From Sulfurospirillum sp001602955 (lineage in GTDB: Bacteria > Campylobacterota > Campylobacteria > Campylobacterales > Sulfurospirillaceae): a stretch of 64,000 nucleotides of DNA. Both the position numbers and the translations under genes were made by a program. The notes beneath the pieces are model-generated. The model saw only the letters and a list, made by a program, of their open reading frames with translations, did no database searches and was not told the origin of the DNA. The number at the start of each line of letters is the position of its first letter. Within the stretch, counting starts at the first letter, position 1. The stretch covers positions 186,001 through 250,000 of the forward strand of contig LVAC01000002.1 of the NCBI GenBank assembly GCA_001602955.1, in the 5' to 3' direction. Positions 51,183-60,008 of this stretch are shown piece after piece.

Positions 51183-52486
51183 TGCATTATATGACAGTTA
51201 GTTTTACCCATAAAAATACCGATATTAAAGTTCGGGAAAAATTGGCGTTTAACTCCGAAGAAAAAAGCGTTCATTTTATGACGGCTTTGAAAGCGTGCGC
51301 CGCGGTGAACGAGGTCATCTTACTTTCGACATGTAACCGCGTCGAGATCATCGCCAGCGTCTCGGACGTCTCTTCCGCTTTAAGCGATACCTTTGATCTG
51401 CTCTCGCACGTATCGGGTATCGCACGAGAAGATTTGGAAGGAAGAGCCGACGTGTATGAGGACAACGGTGCGATTCATCATCTTTTCACCGTCAGCTCCT
51501 CTTTAGACAGCTTGGTTATCGGCGAAACCCAAATCGCCGGACAACTTAAAGACGCATTTAAATATGCGTTTGAACACAACTTTTGCGCCCAAAAACTCGG
51601 TCGTGCGATGCATCATGCGTTTCGTTGCGCGGCGGAAGTTCGCAGTCGTACCGACATCTCCAAAAGTCCCGTCTCCGTTTCGAGCGTTGCGGTCAGTAAA
51701 GCCAAAGATTTGCTCGGTAATTTAGGCGGACTCACCGCATTGATCGTCGGTGCGGGGGAGATGAGTCAATTAGCGGCAAAACACTTGATCGCAAGCGGGG
51801 TCAATTTAATTATTATCAACCGTAACATCGAGCGTGCGCAAGAGTTGGCGAACGAATTGGGCGAGCTTGCCACCGTAGCACCGTACGCGAAACTGACGGA
51901 GTTTATCAATCGCTACCGTTTGGTTTTTTCGGCGACGGGCGCACCACATAGCGTGATTACCGACGATATGGTCGAAGAGAGGGATTTCTCGCGTTATTGG
52001 TTCGATATTGCCGTTCCGCGTGACATCGACGTTAACGAGCATGCCCATTTGCATGTTTTTGCCGTCGACGATTTGGAAGAGATCGTCAACCGTAACATGT
52101 CGCTTCGCGAAGAACAGGCAAAAGTCGCCTACAGTATCGTCGGGCGCGCTACTATGGACTTTTTTAAATGGTTACAGAGCATGTGCGTCGATCCGATTAT
52201 TAAAGAGATTCGAGATCATGCCAAAACCTGTTCGATGCAAGAGTTGGATCGGGCAGTCAAAAAAGGGTATATTCCCGAAGAGTTACAAGATCAAGTCTCA
52301 AAAGTCTTGCACCACGCTTTTAACTCTTTTTTACACTCCGCAACGAAAAATCTTAAAGACGTCGCCGAAAAACCCGAAGCCGATACGATCGTACAAGCGG
52401 TTCAATATATTTTTGATATTAACGAAGACCAAACCAAACAACTCAATCTTTATAAATGTGAATACCAAATGGGAGTACTGAAATGA
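51182..52486 (+). CDS. hemA: Glutamyl-tRNA reductase
   Basis: HemA commits glutamyl-tRNA to tetrapyrroles. Catalytic cysteine in LLSTCNRVEI (about residue 50); GETQIAGQLKDAFKYA; NADPH domain GAGEMSQLAAKHL; dimerisation domain at the C-terminus. 434 residues. The STC of the catalytic motif is encoded with the ACATGTA word. Overlaps ispB by 1 base and proS by 4. Confidence 0.96.
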   Translation: MHYMTVSFTHKNTDIKVREKLAFNSEEKSVHFMTALKACAAVNEVILLSTCNRVEIIASVSDVSSALSDTFDLLSHVSGIAREDLEGRADVYEDNGAIHHLFTVSSSLDSLVIGETQIAGQLKDAFKYAFEHNFCAQKLGRAMHHAFRCAAEVRSRTDISKSPVSVSSVAVSKAKDLLGNLGGLTALIVGAGEMSQLAAKHLIASGVNLIIINRNIERAQELANELGELATVAPYAKLTEFINRYRLVFSATGAPHSVITDDMVEERDFSRYWFDIAVPRDIDVNEHAHLHVFAVDDLEEIVNRNMSLREEQAKVAYSIVGRATMDFFKWLQSMCVDPIIKEIRDHAKTCSMQELDRAVKKGYIPEELQDQVSKVLHHAFNSFLHSATKNLKDVAEKPEADTIVQAVQYIFDINEDQTKQLNLYKCEYQMGVLK

Positions 52487-54186
52487 AATTTTCCAAACTC
52501 TATGCACCGACGACCAAAGATGCGCCTAAAGATGCGACGCTTCCTAGCCATCAGTACTTGGTGCGCGGCGGTTTTATCTCGCAAGTCGGAAGCGGACTGT
52601 ATAACTTCCTACCGATGGGAAAAATCGTCTTTGATAAGATTAAAAACGTCGTCAAAGAAGAGATGGACAAAACCGGAGCGCAAGAGATCCAAATGGACGT
52701 GGTAACGCCTGCGGAACTCTGGAAACAAAGCGGGCGTTACGATGTTTTCGGTAAAGAGTTATGCCGTTTTAAAGATCGCAAAGACAACGAGTTCGTTTTA
52801 GGACCGACACACGAAGAAGTGGTCGTAGACATCGTTCGCAACCGCATTAACAGTTACAAACAGCTTCCGCTTCATTTGTATCAAATCACGACGAAATTTC
52901 GCGACGAAGCCAGACCTCGTTTTGGCTTGCTTCGCGGGCGCGAATTTACGATGAAAGACGGTTACAGTTTCCATGAAGACGAAGCATGTATGAAACAAGA
53001 GTTCGACGTGATGGAAAAAACGTATACTAAAATTTTTACGCGTTTGGGGCTTGATTTTCGAGCGGTCGAAGCCGATAGCGGCGCCATCGGCGGAAGCGGT
53101 AGCAAAGAGTTTATGGTGCTGGCGCAAAACGGCGAAGACGACATCGTCGTATGTCAAAGTTGTGCGTACGCCGCCAACGTCGAAGCGGCAAAACGGGCAC
53201 CTAAAACGACGAACGCCCAAGCACCCGAAGCCAACTTTGGAAAGTTTAAAACACCCGATATGAAGACGATTGACGATGTCAGCGATTTTTTCAAAGTCGA
53301 TCCGTTTTACAGTATTAAAGCCGTCGTAAAAAAAGCAATCTATGTCGACAAAGAAGAAGTGGTCGTCTTTTTCGTTCGCGGTAACGACGAACTTCAAGAG
53401 ACGAAAGCGCAAAATGCGTGCGGTGCTTTGGATTTGGTCGACGCAAGTTTGGAAGAGGTTGAAAAAGCGGGTTTATACGCCGGCTTTATCGGACCGATCG
53501 GCTTGGAAAACGTCCGTTTTTACATCGATTTCGAACTCAAAGAAGCAAAAAATCTGATCTGCGGAGCAAACGAAGTCGATTACCACTTCGTCGGCGTTTC
53601 GATGTTTAATTTTAAAGAAGAGCGTTATAAAGATTTGATCTCCGTTCATGCCGACGATCGATGCGCGTGCTGCGGCGGTGTACTTCACGTGACCAAAGGA
53701 ATTGAAGTCGGGCATATTTTCCAGCTCGGACAAAAATACGCCAAAGCGATGGGTGCAACGTTCTTGGATAAAAACGGTAAAGCACAACCGTTTTATATGG
53801 GCTGCTACGGTATCGGCGTAAGCCGATTGGTTGCCGTGATGATTGAAGCCAGCCATGACGATAAAGGATGTATTTGGAACAAACAAACCGCACCTTACGT
53901 CTTAGATATTATTGTTTCCAATAGCAAAGACGAGGCACAAAACGCATTTGCCGAAGCCATGTATACGAAATTTCAAGATGAAGGCGTGAACGTTTTATGG
54001 GACGATCGTAACGAACGTTTCGGCTTTAAAATGAAAGATTTCGAATTGATCGGTTTTCCGTATGCCTTGATTGTCGGTAAAGAGCTGGAAGAAGGTTTCG
54101 TCGAGATCGTCGAGCGCAAAACATTGGACAAAACCGTCGTCAAAAAAGAAGACGCTTATGCCGCGCTCAAAGAGCTTCTCGCGTGA
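52483..54186 (+). CDS. proS: Prolyl-tRNA synthetase
   Basis: A class II synthetase of the bacterial type with the editing domain (567 residues). Motif 1 region GSGLYNFLPMGKIVFDKI, motif 2 TKFRDEARPRFGLLRGREFTMKDGYSFHED, editing insertion (about 220-400), motif 3 YMGCYGIGVSRLV, and C-terminal anticodon-binding domain. ATGA overlaps on both sides with hemA and fxsA. Confidence 0.97.
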   Translation: MKFSKLYAPTTKDAPKDATLPSHQYLVRGGFISQVGSGLYNFLPMGKIVFDKIKNVVKEEMDKTGAQEIQMDVVTPAELWKQSGRYDVFGKELCRFKDRKDNEFVLGPTHEEVVVDIVRNRINSYKQLPLHLYQITTKFRDEARPRFGLLRGREFTMKDGYSFHEDEACMKQEFDVMEKTYTKIFTRLGLDFRAVEADSGAIGGSGSKEFMVLAQNGEDDIVVCQSCAYAANVEAAKRAPKTTNAQAPEANFGKFKTPDMKTIDDVSDFFKVDPFYSIKAVVKKAIYVDKEEVVVFFVRGNDELQETKAQNACGALDLVDASLEEVEKAGLYAGFIGPIGLENVRFYIDFELKEAKNLICGANEVDYHFVGVSMFNFKEERYKDLISVHADDRCACCGGVLHVTKGIEVGHIFQLGQKYAKAMGATFLDKNGKAQPFYMGCYGIGVSRLVAVMIEASHDDKGCIWNKQTAPYVLDIIVSNSKDEAQNAFAEAMYTKFQDEGVNVLWDDRNERFGFKMKDFELIGFPYALIVGKELEEGFVEIVERKTLDKTVVKKEDAYAALKELLA

Positions 54187-54608
54187 AATATTTTTTAATC
54201 TATCTGTTCTTGGAAGTGGTCGTAACGGTCAATATGACCTCGTGGATCGGCGCGGTAGCAACGTTTGTCGAGATGGTTTTTTCCGCCTTGGTCGGGTTAA
54301 TCATTCTCGCCAATATGCGCGTGACGTTGATGCAGAATATGAACGCTTTGATGCAAGGAGAGATTAGCCTGTCGTCGTTTCAACGTTTGAACCTTTGGAC
54401 GATTGTCGGCGCGATTTTATTGATTTTACCCGGTTTTTTAGGCGATATCGTAGGACTTTTACTCCAATTTAGCTCTATGATGACGCTGATTGTCTCCAAA
54501 CTTTTACATGTCGGCGAGGAAAAAACGACGCCTCGCCATTTTAGCAAAGGAAATCACGATGAAATTATCGATGTTGAAGTTATTGACGATTCTCGCACTC
54601 TTAAGTAA
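54183..54608 (+). CDS. fxsA: FxsA family membrane protein
   Basis: A 141-residue membrane protein with about four hydrophobic helices (MKYFLIYLFLEVVVTVNM, ATFVEMVFSALVGLIILANMRV, and LWTIVGAILLILPGFLGDIVGLLLQF, the FxsA signature LLILPGFLxDxxG). FxsA in E. coli overproduction suppresses F exclusion of phage T7; its normal role is unclear. GTG start within the proS stop. Its 3' end overlaps the next gene's start by 50 bases. Confidence 0.88.
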   Translation: MKYFLIYLFLEVVVTVNMTSWIGAVATFVEMVFSALVGLIILANMRVTLMQNMNALMQGEISLSSFQRLNLWTIVGAILLILPGFLGDIVGLLLQFSSMMTLIVSKLLHVGEEKTTPRHFSKGNHDEIIDVEVIDDSRTLK

Positions 54609-55419
54609 CCTTTCTCTCTTTGCGGCGGCGGAAAAGAAAGAATCCTCCGATCAGAAGGTACTCGCTTTTTTAGAACAAGCCGTGAGTAATAACGAAAACT
54701 ATACGCTTGAAAAAGCGACGATCGTCAAAAAAGAACCGCTCAAAGAGATCGCCGGATGGACGGCTTATTTCGTGCGTATCGATTTGAAGCTTAAAGACGG
54801 CAGTAAGACCGTATCGCTTAGCGATGTTGTTTTCTCCGACGGTGTGTTGTTTAGCAAAGATTTTACGGCGTTGGGAAGTAAACGAAGCATTAAAAGTCGT
54901 TTTTCGCTCGATATGGACGCAAAAGCCTATGATAAAGAGCATCTTCTTGTAGGCAATTTCGACGCACCGCATAAGTTGGTCATCTTTAGCGATCCTTTAT
55001 GCCCGTTTTGCATGGATTTCGTACCCGAAGTGATTGAGGATGTTCAAAAAAATCCTGAAACGTTTGCACTTTTTTACTATCACTTCCCGCTTTCGATTCA
55101 TCCGGCGTCTCCTACGTTGGTGAAAGCGATACTCTTAGCCGAGGAGAAGGGCGATAAAGCGATCACGCAAAAAGTCTATAAGGCGTATTTGGATATTCAA
55201 GAAAAAGACGAACAAAAGATTTTAGATATTTTCAATAAAACATTTAACAAACGCTTTACGCTCCAAGAGATCAACCAAGCGTCTATTCTCAAGCGTTTGA
55301 ACGACGATCTTGCTTTCGCTCAAACGATGATGGTTAACGCTACGCCGACGATTTATATTGACGGAAAAAAAGACGATACGAAAAAAGTGTATAAAACGTT
55401 TATGAAAGAGTCCAAATGA
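54559..55419 (+). CDS. Periplasmic thiol:disulfide protein, DsbA/DsbG-like thioredoxin fold
   Basis: A 286-residue exported protein with signal peptide (MKLSMLKLLTILALLSNLSLFAAA). After a domain of about 110 residues, the thioredoxin-like half begins FSDPLCPFCMDFVPEV (CPFC) and ends with the cis-Pro region NATPTIYIDG. This is a two-domain layout like DsbC/DsbG. ATG 54559 with AAGGA seven bases upstream decides the start; the upstream frame is fxsA shadow. It precedes hemC with ATGA overlap. It may be the DsbD client. Confidence 0.88.
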   Translation: MKLSMLKLLTILALLSNLSLFAAAEKKESSDQKVLAFLEQAVSNNENYTLEKATIVKKEPLKEIAGWTAYFVRIDLKLKDGSKTVSLSDVVFSDGVLFSKDFTALGSKRSIKSRFSLDMDAKAYDKEHLLVGNFDAPHKLVIFSDPLCPFCMDFVPEVIEDVQKNPETFALFYYHFPLSIHPASPTLVKAILLAEEKGDKAITQKVYKAYLDIQEKDEQKILDIFNKTFNKRFTLQEINQASILKRLNDDLAFAQTMMVNATPTIYIDGKKDDTKKVYKTFMKESK

Positions 55420-56360
55420 AAAAACTAATCATTGCAACCCGCGGCAGTAAACTCGCCCTTTGGCAATCCGAACACGTGAAAGCAGAACTGGAAAAAGCAC
55501 ATCCTAGCTTAGAAGTCGAACTCTCCGTTATGATGACCAAAGGCGACAAAATTTTAGATACGCCCTTAGCCAAAATCGGCGGTAAGGGACTCTTTACGAA
55601 AGAGTTGGAAGAAGCGATGCTTCGAGGCGAAGCGCACATTGCCGTGCACAGCCTTAAAGACGTTCCGATGGAGTTTCCAAAGGGCTTAAAACTGGGCGTT
55701 ATCACTAAGCGCGAAGACGTGCGCGATGCGATGCTTTCCGAAAAATACGCCTCCTTGGAGACTTTACCTCACGGTGCGGTTGTCGGAACGACGAGTTTAA
55801 GACGTCGAATGCAATTGCTCAAACTTCGCCCCGATTTTGTGATCAAAAACCTTCGCGGCAATGTCAATACACGCATTCGTAAGCTCAAAGAGGGCGAATT
55901 TGACGCGATTATTTTAGCGAGTGCCGGCATTAACCGTTTGGGATTGGCACATGAAGTGGCTCATTTTGTTCCTATTTCCAAAGACGTGATGATTCCTGCT
56001 TCCGGACAAGCCGCTTTGGGTATCGAAATCGTCGATGATCCCGAAGTTGAACGTTTGGTATCGGTCTTGAACGATCAAAATGCGATCATTGAAACGCGCG
56101 TAGAACGTGATTTTGTAACGATTTTGGAAGGCGGTTGCCAAGTCCCCATCGGAGTCAATGCCGAAATTGAAGGCGAAAACTTACATGTCAAAGCGATTTT
56201 AGGAATGCCCGACGGTTCTGAAATGATGAGCGAATCGATCACCTCGACACGTGCCGAGTATGCAAACGTCGGCAAAGCATTGGCGCAAAGCGTGCTGGAG
56301 CGTGGAGCGAAAGCACTTTTAGAGCGTGCCGAAGCAATGGCACTCAACGAAGTCTTTTAA
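55416..56360 (+). CDS. hemC: Porphobilinogen deaminase (hydroxymethylbilane synthase)
   Basis: HemC polymerises four porphobilinogens. Motifs: IATRGSKLALWQSEHVK, AVHSLKDVPME (catalytic Asp in HSLKD), GTTSLRRRMQL, NLRGNVNTRIRKL, ILASAGINRLG, and LEGGCQVPIGV with the cysteine that binds the dipyrromethane cofactor. 314 residues. LHVK near 56183 is encoded with ACATGTC. ATGA overlap with the thioredoxin-like gene. Confidence 0.97.
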   Translation: MKKLIIATRGSKLALWQSEHVKAELEKAHPSLEVELSVMMTKGDKILDTPLAKIGGKGLFTKELEEAMLRGEAHIAVHSLKDVPMEFPKGLKLGVITKREDVRDAMLSEKYASLETLPHGAVVGTTSLRRRMQLLKLRPDFVIKNLRGNVNTRIRKLKEGEFDAIILASAGINRLGLAHEVAHFVPISKDVMIPASGQAALGIEIVDDPEVERLVSVLNDQNAIIETRVERDFVTILEGGCQVPIGVNAEIEGENLHVKAILGMPDGSEMMSESITSTRAEYANVGKALAQSVLERGAKALLERAEAMALNEVF

Positions 56361-56369
56361 GGAAAACGT

Positions 56370-58178
56370 ATGGAACGCGTGATTGCACTGCTCCGCCAAA
56401 ACGATTTGCTACGCGTCATCGACGATGAACTTGATATTGACCTTGAGATTCCTCATTTAGCGTACATTGAAGTGAAAAAAGAGGATTCAAAGGCACTGTT
56501 GTTCACCAAACCCGTCAGTAAACGTTTGGGAAAAGCCTTTGATATGCCGGTGTTGATGAATGTTTTTGGCTCGAAGAGGGCGACCGAACTCATTTTCGGA
56601 AAACATCCCGACGCGGTTGCCAAGCAAATCGAATCGTTGATGCATATGAAACCGCCCTCATCGTTTATGGATAAACTCGGCATGCTTGGAACGCTTTTCA
56701 ACCTTAAAAACGCACTTCCAAAACGCCTTTCCAAAAAAGGTTCATGTCAAACAAAAATCTACCAAGAACCCGATCTTTACGATTTACCGATATTAACGAC
56801 ATGGCCGCAAGACGGCGGACCGTTTATCACGATGGGACAGGTCTATACGCAAAGTTTGGACGGTACGAAACAAAACTTAGGCATGTACCGCCTGCAAGTG
56901 TATAGTAAAAATCGTTTGGGAATGCACTGGCAGATTCATAAAGACAGCGCTCATTTTTTCCACGAGTACAAAAAAGCAGGGCAAAAAATGCCTGTCTCCG
57001 TTGCTATCGGCGGCGATCCTTTGTATATTTGGTGCGGTCAAGCACCGATGCCCATCGGCATGTTTGAACTCTTACTCTACGGCTTCATCAAAGATCAAAA
57101 TGCGCGTTTGGTCAAATCGCTGACCAATCCGATTTATATTCCCGAAGATACCGACATCGTGATCGAGGGCTGGGTCGATCCGGCACAGATGGAAATCGAA
57201 GGGCCGTTTGGTGACCATACGGGCTATTACACGCTTAAAGAGCCGTATCCCGTGATGGACGTGAGTTGCATTACCGCTAAAGAAAAACCGATCTATCAAG
57301 CTACCGTAGTGGGTAAGCCTCCTTTGGAGGACAAATACATGGGTTGGGCGACCGAGCGTATCTTTTTACCGCTCTTAAAAACCACCGCTCCTGATTTGAT
57401 CGACTACAATATGCCTGAAAACGGCGTCTTTCATAATCTGATCTTAGCCAAAATGAATGTACTTTATCCGGGGCATGCCAAACAGTTTATGCATGCGTTT
57501 TGGGGCGTAGGGCAGATGAGCTTTGTCAAGCATGCGCTTTTTGTCGACGAAAAAGCACCGGATCTTAACGATTATGAGCAAATCAGCGATTATATTTTAA
57601 ACCGTGTGTGTGCCAAACGATTGTTGATCAGCGAAGGCGTTTGCGATGCCTTAGATCATGCTTCGCCCAATGCGCTTTTCGGCGGAAAACTTGGGGTCGA
57701 TGCGACGGGTGAAGCGGTGGAAGTTGGCGTGAAAACGTTACTGAGCGATCAAGAATTATGGCTCAAAGTTACCACGCTTGTTCCCGAAGTCAAAGCTTTA
57801 AAACAGTACAAAATCCATACGAAGACGCCGATATGTGTTTTAGCGATTGCGAAAAAACGAAATACACGCGATGTTTTTGAAGCACTCAAAGCTTTTAGAG
57901 ATCATATCAAGCTTTTTGTCATCGTTGATGATGCTTCCAACGGTGTCGATAATCCTTACATGTTAATTTGGCGCACGGTTAATAATATCGATGCGTTGCG
58001 CGATATTTTTATTGAGAACGAATTGATCGGAATTGACGCGACGACCAAAACGGAATTAGACGACTATACCAGAGAGTGGCCGGAAGATACGACGTGCGAT
58101 CCGACAACGATCCAACGCCTGATTGAACAAGGTCTTGTCAAAAACGACCCGATTTTTTTGAAACATTTTCAGATTTGA
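56370..58178 (+). CDS. ubiD: UbiD family decarboxylase
   Basis: A 602-residue UbiD family protein: RVIDDELDIDLEIPHLAYIE, LPILTTWPQDGGPFITMG, HWQIHKDSAHFFHEYKK, AIGGDPLYIWCGQAPMP, GWVDPAQMEIEGPFGDHTGYYT (catalytic Glu-Arg-Glu region), and prFMN-binding residues. UbiD enzymes use prenylated FMN; in menaquinone (futalosine or classical) context they act as decarboxylases. The partner UbiX is not here. Located 9 bases after hemC and followed by a long hairpin. Confidence 0.93.
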   Translation: MERVIALLRQNDLLRVIDDELDIDLEIPHLAYIEVKKEDSKALLFTKPVSKRLGKAFDMPVLMNVFGSKRATELIFGKHPDAVAKQIESLMHMKPPSSFMDKLGMLGTLFNLKNALPKRLSKKGSCQTKIYQEPDLYDLPILTTWPQDGGPFITMGQVYTQSLDGTKQNLGMYRLQVYSKNRLGMHWQIHKDSAHFFHEYKKAGQKMPVSVAIGGDPLYIWCGQAPMPIGMFELLLYGFIKDQNARLVKSLTNPIYIPEDTDIVIEGWVDPAQMEIEGPFGDHTGYYTLKEPYPVMDVSCITAKEKPIYQATVVGKPPLEDKYMGWATERIFLPLLKTTAPDLIDYNMPENGVFHNLILAKMNVLYPGHAKQFMHAFWGVGQMSFVKHALFVDEKAPDLNDYEQISDYILNRVCAKRLLISEGVCDALDHASPNALFGGKLGVDATGEAVEVGVKTLLSDQELWLKVTTLVPEVKALKQYKIHTKTPICVLAIAKKRNTRDVFEALKAFRDHIKLFVIVDDASNGVDNPYMLIWRTVNNIDALRDIFIENELIGIDATTKTELDDYTREWPEDTTCDPTTIQRLIEQGLVKNDPIFLKHFQI

Positions 58179-58189
58179 TTTAATAAACC

Positions 58190-58233
58190 GTATATCATTA
58201 TTTTATAAAATAAAGTAATGATATACATCTTTT
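58190..58233 (+). terminator. Terminator after ubiD
   Basis: A perfect 11-base inverted repeat, GTATATCATTA/TAATGATATAC, encloses an AT-rich loop and is followed by ATCTTTTTG. It begins 11 bases after the ubiD stop. The remaining stretch to 58318 is AT-rich without a gene. Confidence 0.7.
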
Positions 58234-58318
58234 TGCTTCACGGTTGCGTTTTTGCCTTCAGTATTGAAATATTTTAAATAAAATTATAAAATGATGTATT
58301 TCGACTAAGGATTTTACG

Positions 58319-58912
58319 ATGCAAATCTCTTATAAGCCTTTAGTAGAGCGTTTTTCAATTCCTCGACCTACCTTAATCGAGTGGCAGAAGAGGGCAGAAG
58401 AAAAAGAAAATTGGCGTGTGAAACATTTGGCGTATCTTCGGATGCAACTTTGCGTTGAAAAAGAGACGTGTGCCGAGCTTAAAAAATATGCTCCGTGTCC
58501 GGAAGAACTCTTCTTGCTTTGCGTTTATCTCTTTTTTTACACTATCGACGCTTATATTCCCAAAGACGACCTCATGCGAGGCTTTCGTGCTTTTGCGCTT
58601 GAAGTGCGAAACGGCGTTGAATATCAGCACGAATTTGCCGGACGAATCTGGTCGCTACGTATGGGCGAGGAATCAAGTAAAAAGATGGTTAATTATTACC
58701 GTTTGTTTGACCTCTTAAAACACCTAACGGCGGCGCAATATGCCGTACTTTTGAGTGCGGCGATAGAATTTGTTCATGCGGCAAAAAGCAAGTACCGCAT
58801 CGACACGAAAGCATGTTTAGAGGGTAAAACATGGCAAGAGCTCTTTACGTACGATAAGGCGTTTTCGCTTAAAAGCATCGAAACATTTTTTAAAAATAAA
58901 GGGATATTGTAA
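58319..58912 (+). CDS. Unknown protein with HTH-like N-terminus
   Basis: Not recognised. The 197-residue protein starts MQISYKPLVERFSIPRPTLIEWQKRAEEKENWRV, a helix-turn-helix-like segment. Several aromatic- and cysteine-containing helices follow (ELFLLCVYLFFYTIDAYIP) and a basic C-terminus with FFKNKGIL. Codon use looks like that of the host. It begins after a TAAGGA site and is immediately followed (start right after the stop) by a small membrane protein gene, so the two are co-expressed. A regulator is a possibility only. Confidence 0.65.
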   Translation: MQISYKPLVERFSIPRPTLIEWQKRAEEKENWRVKHLAYLRMQLCVEKETCAELKKYAPCPEELFLLCVYLFFYTIDAYIPKDDLMRGFRAFALEVRNGVEYQHEFAGRIWSLRMGEESSKKMVNYYRLFDLLKHLTAAQYAVLLSAAIEFVHAAKSKYRIDTKACLEGKTWQELFTYDKAFSLKSIETFFKNKGIL

Positions 58913-59179
58913 ATGGCGCATATCGAGATGGATCTGTTTCAATGGCTTGGATTTGGAGGAATGCTCTGTATTGTTCTTGCCTATTTTTTGCTGCAAATCG
59001 GTAAATGCGACGTGCATTCTTTGGTATATCAGCTTTTAAATTTAACGGGAGCACTTGCACTCATCGTCTCGTTATACGTTCATTTTAATTTAGGATCGTT
59101 TCTGATTGAAATTTTTTGGATCGTTATTACCGTATACGGCATCGTTAAAAATCTTTCGAATGGGTACAAAAAGTGCTAA
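58913..59179 (+). CDS. Small membrane protein (CBU_0592-like)
   Basis: An 88-residue protein with three hydrophobic segments: GFGGMLCIVLAYFLLQIG, LLNLTGALALIVSLYVHF and FLIEIFWIVITVYGIVKNL. This pattern (two longer helices, then W/I-rich helix with an I-x-W motif) resembles small membrane proteins of the CBU_0592 type. Its start adjoins the preceding stop. Function unknown. Confidence 0.7.
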   Translation: MAHIEMDLFQWLGFGGMLCIVLAYFLLQIGKCDVHSLVYQLLNLTGALALIVSLYVHFNLGSFLIEIFWIVITVYGIVKNLSNGYKKC

Positions 59180-59222
59180 AAAGCTATATTTTACATATAA
59201 TAATACATAAAATATCCTTTAA

Positions 59223-59239
59223 ATAATAAATTTTATTAT
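59223..59239. promoter_or_regulatory. Possible PerR/Fur-type operator upstream of rubrerythrin
   Basis: ATAATAAA and TTTATTAT form a perfect inverted repeat around one base. It lies 69 bases before the start codon of the peroxide-defence gene, in a region with AT-rich promoter-like words. In C. jejuni the homologous gene is under iron/PerR control as I recall, so this is a candidate operator. Confidence 0.45.
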
Positions 59240-59307
59240 ATGATATTTATTTCTTTATAAGTTGAATTGCTCTAAGATACTATCATCAAAACCCAAAAGG
59301 AGAAACA

Positions 59308-59958
59308 ATGAGACAGTACGAAACGTATAAATGTAGCAAATGCGGTAATGAGGTTGAAGTGCAAAATGTCGGAGGCGGAAAGTTGACCTGTTGCGGTCAA
59401 GAAATGAGCTGTATTACCGAAGATCTTACGGCTGTCAATCTAATGAAAGCCTTTGCCGGTGAATCGCAAGCGAGAAATAAGTACGATCTTTTTGCGGACA
59501 TCGCACAAGAAGAGGGCTGGCATGCGGTTGCACGTCACTTTAGAGAAGCGGCAGAGAATGAAAAATGGCATGCGCGCGCAGAATTTAAAGCGTATCATAA
59601 ACTCGTAGACGGTGCGGAAACGGAACTCACGCTTAAAAACTTGGATAGTGCAATGGCGGGCGAAAACTACGAGCACACGACAATGTATCCGAATTTTGCG
59701 AAGATTGCGGAAGAAGAGGGGCATAAAGAGCTTGCACGTCTTTTTAACGCTATCGGCAAAGTTGAAGTCGAACACGAACGCGAATACAAAGCCTTACAAG
59801 ATGCGATGAGAGAAGACGGTTTCTTTAGCGATGAGGAAGAGGAGATTTGGGTCTGTGAAGTATGCGGTCACATTCATCGAGGTAAACGCGCACCTAACGC
59901 CTGCCCGCTTTGTAAAGTCGGTAAAGAGTATTTTAAACGCCAATGTTTAGGACTCTAA
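59308..59958 (+). CDS. rbr: Desulforubrerythrin
   Basis: A three-domain rubrerythrin of 216 residues: an N-terminal desulforedoxin-like iron site (C9, C12, C28, C29), a four-helix diiron domain with EXXH pairs (FAGESQARNKYD, AENEKWHA, GENYEHTTMYPNFAKIAEEEGH, EVEHEREY), and a C-terminal rubredoxin site (CEVCGHIHRGKRAPNACPLC). This arrangement is the desulforubrerythrin described from C. jejuni (Rrc, Cj0012c), which reduces hydrogen peroxide with NADH-derived electrons. AAGGAG site before the ATG; probable PerR/Fur-type palindrome upstream. Confidence 0.94.
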   Translation: MRQYETYKCSKCGNEVEVQNVGGGKLTCCGQEMSCITEDLTAVNLMKAFAGESQARNKYDLFADIAQEEGWHAVARHFREAAENEKWHARAEFKAYHKLVDGAETELTLKNLDSAMAGENYEHTTMYPNFAKIAEEEGHKELARLFNAIGKVEVEHEREYKALQDAMREDGFFSDEEEEIWVCEVCGHIHRGKRAPNACPLCKVGKEYFKRQCLGL

Positions 59959-59974
59959 AAAGCACTTATTGAAA

Positions 59975-60008
59975 AAAATAGCCGCATTTATATTCACGCG
60001 GCTATTTT
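59975..60008. terminator. Bidirectional terminator between rubrerythrin and xerH
   Basis: AAAATAGCCGC and GCGGCTATTTT form a perfect 11-base stem around a 12-base loop. It lies between two convergent genes and has A/T tracts on both sides. Confidence 0.85.

Noticed and set aside
52798..53412. A 204-codon minus-strand frame opposite proS
   Set aside because: It is antisense to the editing domain of an intact prolyl-tRNA synthetase and has no ribosome binding site.
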